Assembly (NCBI RefSeq): GCF_000002425.4
Contig: NC_037254.1
Location: forward strand, 12,926,500-12,990,499
DNA: 64,000 nucleotides
Direction of reading: 5' to 3'
DNA from: Physcomitrium patens
Lineage: Eukaryota > Streptophyta > Bryopsida > Funariales > Funariaceae
Position 1 is the stretch's first letter, and each line of letters begins with the position of its first letter. A program made the translations under genes and the position numbers. Positions 1 through 10,725 of the stretch are shown piece after piece. Below the pieces are notes generated by a model that did not search any database, was not told the DNA's origin, and saw only the letters and a program-made list of their open reading frames with translations.

Positions 1-948
1 AGTGAAGTCACAATAAGGCTCTTTCTCGATAATGTGTATCGATATCATGGACTACCAGATGATATCGTATTAGATCGAGGAACCCAATTCGTATCAAAGT
101 TTTGGAGATCTCTCTTTAAGATACTGAAGGTGGATATCAAGCTTTCTTCGGCTTTTCATCCTCAAACTGACGGTCAAACGGAACGGGTGAACCAAGTCTT
201 GGAACAATACTTACGATGCAGCATCAACTATCAGCAAGACGATTGGACCACATATCTGCCGCTAGTCGAGTTTGCATATAACAACACCCTCCATGCGTCG
301 ACTCAATACACACCATTCTTTTCCAGCTATGAGTATCATCCAAAGCTTGATTTATTGAGTCCATCAACAAATAACAATCCAGCAGCTGAAAGATTTGCGA
401 AATAACTATCAGAGCTTCAAAATACGTTGAAGCTTCAATTACAATCCGCTCAAGAATCCTACAAGGCGTCTGCAGATAGATTTCGGAATCAAGCACCTAC
501 TTTCAAAATTGGAGATAAAGCATGGCTTCTTCGATGGAATATCAAGACCAAGTGAGCATGTGATAAGTTGGACTATCGAAGATTGAGACCATTTATCATC
601 CAAAAGCAAATCAATCCAGTGGCGTACCGTCTGGAATTACCGGCTTCTATGAAGGTACATCCAGTCTTTCATGTTTCTTTGTTAGAGCCTTATCGAGAGT
701 CATCTTTTCCTAGAAGAGTGCAATGTCCGCCACCTAGTATTGAGATCGAGAACCACGAGGAATACGAGGTTGAAAAGGTGCTGGATTCTCGGCGAAGGTG
801 GGGCAAGTTGGAGTATCTTATTCATTGGTGCGGCTACGACATTAATGAGCGAATGTGGGAGCCAGCTGAAAATCTCACCAATGAGCCGCAAAAGGTACAG
901 GAGTTTCATCAACAACATCCTCATAAACCTAAGCCGGTTCGACAATAG
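1..948 (+). pseudogene. Chromovirus integrase core and chromodomain (3' end of pol)
   Basis: This is the C-terminal part of a Ty3/gypsy polyprotein, read in frame 1 from the window edge. The integrase core shows the second catalytic Asp in VLDRGTQFVSKFW and the Glu in HPQTDGQTERVNQ. Then come the GPY-like C-terminal region ([23 protein letters not shown]) and a chromodomain ([30 protein letters not shown]) that in this lineage is thought to steer integration to marked chromatin. Two in-frame stops break it: TAA at 403-405 (in RFAK*LSEL) and TGA at 553-555 (KTK*ACDK). The right-end copy has CGA at the second site, so that stop is a C to T change here; the first stop is shared by both copies. 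The element is therefore a recently dead copy or one mobilised in trans. The 5' part lies outside the window. Confidence 0.93.
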
Positions 949-1079
949 CTTCTTTCTGAAGCTTGCTCACCCAAGAATATAAGAAAGGGAGAGAGCACCA
1001 CTAAAATTCGTAGTTGATGTAGTTATTTTCTCCAAGTTAAAATAGAATTTTTTCAGTAGCCATAGTTTGGTCTTCTGAT

Positions 1080-1373
1080 ATGGATAGCCAAGAGATAGAT
1101 ACTATGCCAGTCAGATTATCTCAACCAACTAGTTCACGAAGGCGACCCCGAAATGAAGAACCACTTGCACCACGACGACGACGGAGGATACCAAGTAACC
1201 GATCATTGGTGATTGTATTTGAGTCCGAGCCTGCTTACGATGGTCAACCAGAAGGCATATTTACAGGACAATTTCACAATGAAGACATGGAAGTTCATGC
1301 TTGGTCAGAAGTTGAAAGAGTGGGCCACTACCGTTGGCTTCAAGGGCCGATGAACCACTTACCTCGTGAATAA
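1080..1373 (+). CDS. Extra chromovirus ORF3 (97 aa, arginine-rich), function unknown
   Basis: An intact 97-residue ORF lies 131 bp after the pol stop and about 100 bp before the polypurine tract, where most chromoviruses have no gene. It starts MDSQEIDTMPVRLSQ, has a basic patch with PRRRRRIPSNRS (near residues 31-42), then an acidic middle part and a C-terminal HYRWLQGPMNHL motif. I see no signal peptide, membrane segment or known domain. The same ORF is in the right-end copy at 62311-62604 (one TGG to TAG stop), and its C-terminal motif is still readable in the ancient + strand copy near 49340-49510. That long persistence suggests a real product, perhaps nucleic-acid binding because of the arginines, but the function is unknown. 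It could alternatively be the remains of a spliced pol tail. Confidence 0.6.
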   Translation: MDSQEIDTMPVRLSQPTSSRRRPRNEEPLAPRRRRRIPSNRSLVIVFESEPAYDGQPEGIFTGQFHNEDMEVHAWSEVERVGHYRWLQGPMNHLPRE

Positions 1374-1469
1374 CAGTTGGAGTTCATAGCAGACGTTATG
1401 CGACAGATCTTCATTTTCTTACGTTGGTACTGATTGACAACAACATTGCTTCTCAAAGACCTCGAAGCT

Positions 1470-1483
1470 AAAGGAGGGGGTGA
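1470..1483 (+). other. Polypurine tract of the left chromovirus
   Basis: A purine run (AAAGGAGGGGGTGA) sits directly before the TGTTAG that opens the LTR. It is the expected primer site for second-strand synthesis and fixes the LTR start at 1484. The same tract stands next to the right-end LTR on the - strand (62204-62217). Confidence 0.8.
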
Positions 1484-1502
1484 TGTTAGAGACATAGTCC
1501 TT

Positions 1503-1724
1503 AGAACCTTCTAGAGACAAGTTTCTAGAACCTTCTAGAGACAAGCTTCTAGAACCTTCTAGAAGCAAGTCTTTGGATCCTTCTAGAAGCTTCTTAGTTG
1601 GTAGAAGATGTTAGGGACATAGTCCTTAGAACCTTCTAGAGATAAGTTTCTAAAACCTTCTAGAAGCAAGTCTCTAGAACCTTCTAGAAGCTTCCTAGTT
1701 GATAGAAGTTGCTTGAGAAGCTTC
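1503..1724 (+). promoter_or_regulatory. Heat-shock element array in the LTR (U3)
   Basis: This stretch is a dense run of alternating GAA and TTC blocks with 2-bp spacers, the binding pattern of trimeric heat-shock factors (nGAAnnTTCnnGAAn). Perfect four-block sites lie at 1547-1564 (TTC-GAA-TTC-GAA) and 1677-1694 (GAA-TTC-GAA-TTC). Perfect three-block sites lie at 1523-1535 and 1581-1593, and two-block sites at 1504-1511 and 1717-1724. The array ends 11 bp before a TATA box. Binding by heat-shock factor is inferred from the motif only. Confidence 0.75.
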
Positions 1725-1735
1725 TTAAATAGGAG

Positions 1736-1743
1736 TATATATT
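1736..1743 (+). promoter_or_regulatory. TATA box of the chromovirus LTR
   Basis: TATATATT follows the heat-shock element array and precedes a CT-rich stretch around 1765-1780 that would suit a transcription start. The right-end LTR keeps the same TATATAT in inverted orientation near 61970. Confidence 0.6.
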
Positions 1744-3376
1744 GGGATCAAGGCTGAAGAGTTCTTCAGTCTCGACAACACATCTCTTGGAGCTCTAGCT
1801 CACCTCTCTGGTGTTGTTCTTGTATTCATCTGATTAATCTAGTTCTTGCCAGTTCTTCTTGAACTTCTTGGTAGATATCAAGTCTGTATTCTGTGTCCGT
1901 GATAATTTGTTTTTATTAAGTTCTTTTCTTTGATACAAGCTTGAAGAATACATAATCAAGCTTCACCTTTAGAACATATAATTACCTTTCTAAATATAAT
2001 AAATTGTTCTTGAATTCAAACTTAGAAGTATCATGAGACTTTCAAAGATTTTTTTTTAATATCTCAAATAAGAGGATTAGAAGACATATTTGATTAAACT
2101 TGCTTAATATAAGTTGAATCAACAATTATTATTGATTTCATTGCTTGAAAATGAAGATGCTCTAGTTTCAAGTGAATTATCTATTGTTAGTCAAAAGCAA
2201 CAATTTTTTTGTTTGGTGTAAGATAAAATTGTATAAAAAATATATTTAATTTTTTTTTTCTTAGATAATAAGTAATCTTAAATTTAAATCTTGACAAGGA
2301 TACCCTCTAGCAAGCTTAGCAACAATTCAAAATGCATATTGACATAAAATACTTAAGGTTTGTATGATCTATATATATGATGACTAGACTAGGAGTAGCT
2401 TTTAGATAATGGTACCATTCTTGAAACAAATTTATAATTACATGAAGTTCTTTATCATAGATTTCATAGTTAAACTTGGCTATTGAAATTTTTTTGGAAT
2501 AAAAAGCTATTGTATAAAATTTATCATTTATTTCTATTTATGATAATTCAATATTCAAAACAAAGTCTTATGTATCTATTTCTATAAAAAAATAATTTAG
2601 AATAGTTGATGCAATATAAAATTGGTGCACAAATAAAGGCTATTTTCAAAATTTCAAATGCTACTTCTATTTTTTGATTTTATTGAAATTTAACATTATA
2701 AGTTAAATATATAAGCGGAGCTGCAACTTAAAAGAAGTCCTTCATGAAGATCTGATAGTAATTGACAAATCTCAAAAAATATTAGAAAACTCTTATTATT
2801 TTTGAAATCTTCCAATCTATAATAGTTTGAACTTTTTTAGGATCCATTATAAGTCTATTATTTGAAATACTATATCTTAAAAAGTCGATTTGAATAGTGT
2901 AAAATACACACTTTTTTAACTTAGCATAGAATCTTGCATCTTTTGGTTTTTGTAATACACAATAAACATAAAGTTTATATTTTTTTGTATTCTTAAAATA
3001 GATTAAGATATCATCTAAATAACAAACAATAAATCTGTCTAAAATTTTTCAAAAGATATCATTCATTACATGTTAAAAAGTTGCTGGTATATTTGTAAGT
3101 CTATAAAACATGACATTATAATGTGACATTCAAAATGTTTATACCTCATTTGAAATATAGTCTTCCATTCATCTCTTTTTTTAATATATATCAGATTGTA
3201 TGTCCGTCATAGATCTATTTTTGTATAAATCTTAGCTTGATTCAATTAATCAAGAAGTTTAGATATCAAAGATAGCGGATATCTATTCTAGATGGTGATC
3301 TTGTTGAGTCCTCGATAATTAATACATATCCACAATGATCCATCTTTTATCTTCACAAATAAAATTTGAGCTTTTA

Positions 3377-3571
3377 CTAGAGATTTAGAATGGCATATAA
3401 AGTTCTTAGCCAAATTTTCTTCAATATTTTTTTTATCTTTACAAATAAAATTTGAGCTTTTACTAGAGATTTAGAATAGCATATAAAGTTCTTAGCCAAA
3501 TTTTCTTCAATATTTTCTTTGATTTCAGCCAATTCATTTTGTGATAAACTATAGATTGGTTCAAATGGCAA
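3377..3571 (-). pseudogene. Reverse transcriptase N-terminal remnant (copy A), with small tandem duplication
   Basis: The translation shows [26 protein letters not shown], the RT entry segment of this lineage. About 87 bp of it is duplicated in tandem: the stretch ending in the Thr/Leu-Tyr-Ala-Ile-Leu run occurs twice (around 3350-3440 and 3440-3530). The duplication is unique to this copy. Confidence 0.75.
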
Positions 3572-3897
3572 TTGAGCTCTTTCTTGAAGGTCAATTGAGT
3601 AGTCATAGGAACAATGTTTTAAAAGAATATTTGCATTTTTCTTCTCAAATACATTTTAAAAATCTTGATATTAATTAGGAATGCCATTTAAAGTCTTTCC
3701 ACTATTAGAAACAAATGTGGTATAATACAAGGTGATCTTTCTTTTACAACATGCAAGAAAGCTCTTACATCTACAAATATAGGTTTGATTGTATTAGATT
3801 TATGACTTTTTACTTAATTAATTATACTCTTATTTATACTTTAAAAAAATTTGAGAGTACAAGAAATCTAATCTATTTAAAGATTATATTTTTTTAA

Positions 3898-4143
3898 TTA
3901 TGATAAATCTAAAATGATTGAATTAAAAGAAGATTTAATGATATTAAATACTACAAAGATATTATGACCATTAGTTACTACTACTATTAGAAGAAATGTT
4001 TGATGAATAATATTTCTAAAGGACAATGGATGACTATCTATGATTTCTACATGAACAAATTTTGTTTTCTTTATTAAAATTAAGTTATAACTTTTAACAA
4101 ATTTTTTATCTAAAAAATAAGTTGATACTTCTAAATCTAACAA
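3898..4143 (-). pseudogene. Retroviral-type aspartic protease remnant (copy A)
   Basis: The 81-residue open stretch begins MLDLEVSTYFLDKKFV, the decayed form of the protease active-site segment (LLDLGAS in the + strand piece near 34940; D-S/T-G in intact families). It continues through FVHVEIIDSHPLS to FNIIKSSFNSIILDLS, matching the protease C-terminal half. The Gly after the catalytic Asp is lost, so it cannot be active. Confidence 0.7.
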
Positions 4144-5267
4144 GGCAGAGGCTTTGTGATGATTAGGTCATAAACTAACATCTATTATAAAATAAAGAGA
4201 GGATTTTGAAGAAAAAATAAGATCTTTATTAGGTATTGTACAAGATTCTAGCCACATAGTCCCTATTGTAGTTGAATCAACTTTTTTTTTGATATATTGT
4301 CTTCTTAAACAATTCTACTTCTCATTTTATGATTATATTGCTTTTTTGGATAACATTAAATAATGTACTTTGATTCTCTATAATATAAATACAGTCCTTC
4401 TTGACGACAACAAGTCTTTTCTTACTCAATAAGAGATTTAAAATATATTGCATTAATTTGCATATCTTCTACTTTAAAAGATATATATTAAAAAGGCATT
4501 GGTATTGCCATTAAATTGTAATAATTTTGAGGCTTACTTATGCGATTTTCACATCAAAATTTAAAAAATTAATTATGACACTTTATAAAAAAATTAATTA
4601 CTTGATTCAAGATCACATAAAGTAAGCATCAATTTTTTTACATCAATTGTAATCTATAAAAAAAAATTGGATAATGAGTGCATCATCTACTTGATATCAA
4701 TTGCAAGTTATTTAAATTGTGAAGCATATAATGTTACAAATTGATTTTTTTGTTGCAAAATATAGATCTTATTTGTTTAAATATAAATTACATCATTTTT
4801 TTCATATATAGATAAAAAATCTACTAAAAAATCTTTTAAATTATTCAATACTGGATCATATTATTTAAAAAAAGATAAAAACCATGATAATATAAAATTA
4901 AAAAATAATATTTGAATAAATTTGACTTGTGATTCGAAAGTTAGATAGTTTTGGAATTAAAATTCAATTGCCAATTCTAATTGATTGATGAATTTTCAAA
5001 ACTTTAATTTTGTACCCATCAAACTTCTCAAGTAAGGCAATTTTTGGTTCTGTAGTGCTTGAATGGTATTCCACCATAGGAGAAGGGATATGATTTGGTA
5101 TAGATATTAAAACAACTTTAATCATCTGTATATCTCTACTTCTTATCATTTTCATTCTTTTTTATAGTAGTAAATTCAATTAATGCCTTGCAAGCATTAA
5201 TTTCCTCAATTGTTTTTGTATTTGTGTCATTCTACTCTTCATTTTAACAAGCTCTACAATAATAGCA

Positions 5268-5270
<3 letters not shown>

Positions 5271-5305
<35 letters not shown>
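5271..5305. repeat. Poly(A) run, 35 bp
   Basis: An uninterrupted run of 35 A residues within the 5' leader of copy A. Copy D has a shorter A-rich tract at the equivalent place (around 45719), so the run expanded from a site already A-rich. Confidence 0.95.
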
Positions 5306-5309
<4 letters not shown>

Positions 5310-6025
5310 CAATAGCTTAAGATATGTAAAAGAAAAGATTTGAGAACAAAAAAAATAATATCAATTTAGATGAAGGTAATCTATAACTTCTAATATGCCT
5401 ATGTCTCATAAAAAAAATAATCCACTCTTAATCTCAGAAAGACATAGCTCTAAAATTATGAATATATTCTTGTCAATTTGTCAATGACAAGAATTTGATG
5501 AAAGTAAATAAATAAGTGAAGCTTCTTCAAAAAAGTATGATAAAGTAGAAATAAAGAAGTATGTATATTAAAAAAAAATTGAAATGGCTATTTTCAAAAG
5601 ACAAGAAAACTAAATTTTTTTTGAAAGTAGATTAAAAACAAGAAAGGACTTGACAAGAATTAAAAAGACTTTACTCTTGCCTTTATATATACTATCTACC
5701 TAGGAACTATGTGGCAATATCCTATAGGACCTCCAAAACAAATTGACTTTGTACGACACGTATCATAACTTGAAAGGCAAGTTTTCTATATAGGTGCCAC
5801 ATAATTAGCTTTTTTTCTAAGCTATTAACATATGTGGCACGTGGTTAACTTATTGACTAAGTTTTTAACCTATTAATCAATTACAAATACATATAAAGTC
5901 AAAGTAACATCTATAAAGCTTCTAAGAAGCTTTTATAAAAGATATTATAAAATTAATATATTTTTATTTATTTTTATTGATTCATATTATCTAAATAAAA
6001 ATTATAATAAATATATATTTATAAT

Positions 6026-9000
6026 AAAATCTTTAACTATTTTTAGAATCTTCTAATCTATGATAGTTTGAACTTCTTAAGATTGATCATAAGACCATTA
6101 TTTGAAATGATGTATCCTAGGAAGTTAATTTAAGTAGTGTGAAGTATACAAAATATATCATTTATCAAATGTTAAAAAGAAATAAGTGCATTTGTAAGTC
6201 TAAAAGGCATGACATTATATTTGAAATATCCATATTTGGTTCAAAACATAATTTTTCATTCATCTATTTCTTTAATGCATACAAGATTGTATGCTCCTTG
6301 TAGAAATATTTTTGTATAGTTCTTTGCTTAATTGAATTGATCAAAAGTCCTAAAATCAAAAATAGAGGATTCTTATTCTTGATAGTGATCTTGTTGAAAC
6401 TTTGATAGTCCATATATATCCACAAAAGTTTATTTTTTTTCTTCACAAGTAAGATAGGAGCTCCAATTGGAGATTTAGAATGGAGTATAAAATTCTTAGC
6501 TAAAATTTCATCAATGTACTTGTTGAATATACCTAATTCATTTTGTAATTGGCTATACATTGGTCCAAATAATAGTTGAGCTTTTTTTTGAAGATCAATG
6601 GAACAATTATAAGAATGATGCTCTAGAAGAATATTTACATTCTTCTTTTCATAAACGTCTTGATAATCTTAGTATTGGCTTAGAATGCTACTTGATTTAT
6701 TTATTTATTTATTAATAATAGATGTGATGTATATAGCAAAATTTGATCCTTCTTTTGTAGTATGCATTAAAGCTTTTGCAATTACCAATAGTAGTTTAGA
6801 TGTATTAATCTTATTGATTTCTACTTGCATAGCATAATCTTAACCTAAATTAAATAAAAAAATATAAAATATAAAAAATCCAATCTATTTAAGGATTTTA
6901 TTTTTTTAGTCTTGATAATGTAAAAATAATTAGATTAAAAAGAGATTTAATCACATTAAATGTTATTGATTTATTATGACCACTGGTTGCTACATCTATA
7001 GGAAATTTTTTATGTATAATAACTCTAGAAGACAACAAAAAACTATCTATTACTTCTACATTGACAAGTTTGGTTTTCTTAAATAATAATATTTCTTATT
7101 TTTTAATAGTGTCTTTGTTTTTAAAATAGGCTAAGGTTCATAAATCTAATAAGGCTAAGACTTTGTAATTTTTTGGTCCTAAAAAAACTTCTATTGTGAA
7201 ATAAGATGAGGAGTTTGAGGAGAGAATATGACATTTATTAAGTATTATATAAGATTCTAGCTGCATTGTCCTTATTATAGTTGGTGAAACTTGTTTTCTG
7301 ATATATTTTCTTCTTTTGCAACCATGTTCCTTATTTTGTAATTTTTCTACTTCTTTGGTTAATATTGAGCAATGTGCTTGGATTTTTTACAATATTGGCG
7401 CAAATCTTCTTGACAGTAATGAGTCTTTTTTTGCTTAATAAGAAGTTTAAAACATACTATATAAATTTGCATAGACTTTGGTTTAGACAAATAAGCTTCC
7501 AAAAACTTAAAAGATGTTGCAATATCTGAACTTGTAACTCTTCAGCTAAATCTTTGTTCTTATCATCTTTCAAAGAGTCAATTATTATATATAATACATA
7601 GAGTATTAAATTACTCCAATAAATTTGTTCTTAGCATTGTCAATAATAAATCTTTGATATTATCTTTCAACTCATACCAAAATTGATTGATAAAAGCTTT
7701 GTCATTTCAATCTACATCGTAAGCAAGATTTTAGAATTTAACAACAAAAATAGTGGCTGAACATGATGCTTGTTGTAGAAATATAAATTTTGTCTTTACT
7801 ATCTTTTCTTGAATATTTTTTTTAATTATAGCCATAAATACTTTTAAGAATAATTTAAAATCATAGATTAGTAATAAATCTTTTTTCATTAAAGATGCAA
7901 ACTTAAAAAGAATACTCTTAGAGATAAGTGTACCTATGAATTTGACTTGAGTAAATCTATCAAGATATTGAAAAAGATACAATCTTAGATAGAAATTTAT
8001 TTGTTGTAAAAACCTTCAAAAAAATTATTCTATTTAATTAAACTTCTCTGACGTACTTATCTTTGTCTTTCTTATAATTATAGTAGCAAGGCTCCTCAAA
8101 TTCATTTGTGAATTTGATCTACTTACTTTTTTTTATTGCACAACTTCTTGATGCAAACTTTGAACTTCATTCTTGACTTTTTTTTATGCACATAGAAATA
8201 GTAACTCAATGATTTTTATTGGAAATATGTGAAATTTTCACCTTAAGAGTATTGATAAGCTTATGAAGATCTACAATAGTTGCAAATCTATTGTTACTTC
8301 AACCAAGAGTAGCATCCATAATTTTTTCTTTTATATACAATTCAAAAAAATTTAAAAAGTTAAATTAAAGGAGGATAATCTGCAATCCCTAATATCAACT
8401 AAATATTTCGACTAAAAGAGATAATTCATTCTCTTTAAAAGAAAAAAGAAAAAAAAATTAATATTAAAAAATTATTAATTAATTTAAAAGTAGGTGGTCT
8501 GCTACCTTCAAGAATACAACAATAGAAGTAGAATAATCCACTCACTTCTAAAACAAAATATAAATAATAAGTTAAGATTTTTATCAAATTGTCAAGAATA
8601 TGAATCTTAAAGAAAGAAAATTCAATATATTCTTGTATCACTTGAAAAGATTAGAGAATCACTCAAAGATGGTAATATATTGAATTAGAATGGCTATTGC
8701 TAAAGACAAGAAGATTAGAAAGTTTTGAAACAAGACTAAGAATTAGAAAGGTGTTGACAAAAGTAAAGAAGGCTTCACTCTTGTCTCCATATATACTCTC
8801 TAACTAAGAACTATGTAAGAATGTTCTATAGGACCTCCAACACATATTGACTCTGTAAGATACATAGCTTAACTTACAATATAAGTTTTCTATATATGCA
8901 CCACAAAGTTAACTTATTCTATAAGCTACCAACATGTATTATACGTGGCTAACTTGTTGACCAAGTTTCCAACTTACTGATCAATTACAAATATGTGTAA

Positions 9001-9128
9001 AGTCAAGGCTATATCTATAAAGCTTCTAAGAAGCTTTTCTAGAAGATATTATAAAATTTTATCTATTTTTATCTACTTCTATCTAATCATGTAGATAATT
9101 ATTGGAATAAATATGTATGTCCTTAATA
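6026..9128 (-). mobile_element. Decayed chromovirus copy B (5' LTR, gag, PR, RT N-terminus)
   Basis: A second - strand chromovirus fossil. From right to left: 5' LTR about 8600-9128 (opening TATTAAGGACATAC, a decayed form of TGTTAGGGACATAG), gag with the best open stretch at 7731-7982, zinc-knuckle region about 7290-7440, protease about 6960-7180, and RT from 6560 to 6030. It stops inside RT exactly where the 5' LTR of copy A begins, so copy A inserted into copy B and the rest of B lies left of the window. Confidence 0.78.
6264..6560 (-). pseudogene. Reverse transcriptase N-terminal remnant (copy B)
   Basis: The best-preserved piece of copy B. It reads YSQLQNELGIFNKYIDE, then AKNFILHSKSPIGAPILL and YQSFNKITIKNKNP, matching RT motifs 1-2 of the chromoviruses elsewhere in this window. 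Catalytic residues lie beyond the break. Confidence 0.75.
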
Positions 9129-9720
9129 TACAGCTCAAACATATAGTTAATTGAGCACATCTATATTTTAGAGCTATTCCAAAATCACATTGTATTACTT
9201 GCTTCTAGTCCATTTTAAGGATCATATTGTTTGCCATAGTTACACTTTTAAAATTCTCCTCTAATAATTCATAAAACTACAATAGATGTAGCATTGCTCT
9301 TAAATAAAGAATTAATAATATTATGGATTAGTTTGAAAACACAATTATTTGTTGCAATATTGCAAGAGCACCATGAATAACTTAATAAATAACTTTATAC
9401 AAAGAAAGCAAAGAAGACTAGGACAAATGTGAGGTGCAACACAATTGACTTACACATAATGATCAACTAGACTAAAATATGTTAACAAATATGAAATAAA
9501 GATACAAAATAGCAATAAAAGTTATAGCAAAGATGTGGTCACATGGAATAATTATATGGTAGAATAATTGAAAGTTTAGGAAAGTCAATTTAATATTCTC
9601 CTTAATTGAAATGTATATAAATCAGACTTTGACAAATATGAGTTGATATCCGATTCAATGATGTTGCATTTATAAGCCACTTCAACACCACCCTTTAAAA
9701 CTTCGACAAGGATTTGGTTG
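9129..9720. other. AT-rich spacer, nothing recognised
   Basis: Sequence between copy B and the GC-rich gene island. I see no coding motif, RNA gene or clear repeat. Composition changes sharply at about 9720. Confidence 0.6.
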
Positions 9721-10725
9721 GATGCCCACTTTGAAGAGCAAGGCCGTCCACGTCGACGACGGCAATAGAGTCCCGGGGCCAGGGGCGCGGAGATACGTCC
9801 TTCTTCCTGTGGCATGGGGAAGGGGGACGAAGGTTGCTCGGAGTCGGGGTGCGGCGCGGCGATTCGGAGGTGCTTCCTCGACACGATTTCGACGTCGCTT
9901 GCTTGCGATTGTTAGTCTATGGTTTGTGGATCTCTTCAGGCACCTCCGTCTGTTCCAATGTCTCTCTACTGCCTAGATTTCTAGTGTCCACTCCGATTCC
10001 ACTACGCGGCACATTTCAGTTGCTGGGTTTTTGCCAATTCTGTTCCAATTCTGCTCCAATTCCCCTGTTTCCCTCCATTGATCACTGCGGGCTAGTGCCC
10101 AGCCGCGTGATTGGCGATGGTGGGTTTTTCTTCTTTTCTGTAGTGAATCAACAGCCGTGACTTTTTCCGGGTGGAGGGGAATTGTAGGCTTGGCTATTCC
10201 AAACTGCGTGGGTTGGTTTGTTGCAGCGTCTGTGACAGGGGTTCGAGTGTTGGCAGAGCATGGACACGCCACTTTTTCAATGCCCAGCTTCTTTTGGGTC
10301 TAGTGCTCCATTGTAGCTCTAGCGTCTGACCCTGTACCGGACGAGGTCCTTTGAGAATGGATCGTGCATCTTACTGTGTTACCACGTTGTTTGGATGCGT
10401 ATTGCTTCTACGCTGACTGCCAGTTAACTATCTGAAAGCTTGATGTGCGATATAAGCCTGCGTGCACTTCTTTGTGCAGGATGGTCTGCATAATTCGTTT
10501 TTTCCTTTGTGTAAGTGTTTTTCATCCACTCTTATGGGTCTCCTCATGGAAAATGAGTCTGAATGATTCTGACTTAGGCGAATTAACAAATAAAAAAACC
10601 TGATTTGGTGCAGATTTAATTGATCGAGGGGTTTTGACGACTCTAGATTCCGGCATGCAGCGTGACTTCGAGAGGAAATCATTTTCGGAAACCACTGCTA
10701 CACCGTCGCATACATATATAGAGCA
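9721..10725 (+). promoter_or_regulatory. Promoter and 5' leader region of the molybdate transporter gene
   Basis: GC content jumps at about 9720 and stays high up to the start codon. Open frames here (up to 108 codons, both strands) match nothing I recognise and overlap one another, so they are not called. The likeliest reading is promoter plus a long 5' UTR, possibly with a leader intron. No clear TATA box was found; a TATATATAG lies at 10714-10722, too close to the ATG to serve unless the leader is very short. Confidence 0.45.

Larger units (their letters stand above)
1484..1937 (+). repeat. 3' LTR of the left chromovirus
   Basis: The LTR starts TGTTAGAGACATAGTCC after the polypurine tract. 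It is matched in inverted orientation by 61811-62203 plus 53167-53182. Its first ~100-125 bp are duplicated inside the LTR (starts at 1484 and 1609). The 3' end is placed at GATACA near 1937 because the decayed integrase of copy A begins there. The last 40 bp differ from the right-end copy (which reads CCGTGACACCGATACA), so this end carries a small insertion or rearrangement and is uncertain by about 35 bp. Confidence 0.8.
1938..6025 (-). mobile_element. Decayed chromovirus copy A (5' LTR, gag, PR, RT, RNase H)
   Basis: A Ty3/gypsy copy on the - strand with no long ORF left. Read from right to left it keeps a 5' LTR (about 5490-6022), gag (about 4964-5155), a zinc-knuckle region (about 4300-4440), protease (3898-4143), reverse transcriptase (about 2800-3600, with YLDD still legible near 3010) and part of RNase H and the integrase zinc region down to about 1938. 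The integrase core, chromodomain and 3' LTR are missing because the left chromovirus inserted there. Base composition is extremely AT-rich. Boundaries are accurate to some tens of bases. Confidence 0.8.

Noticed and set aside
9722-10160. Possible small proteins in the GC-rich leader
   Set aside because: Frames overlap on both strands, codon use looks random and nothing resembles a known protein. Treated as leader or promoter.
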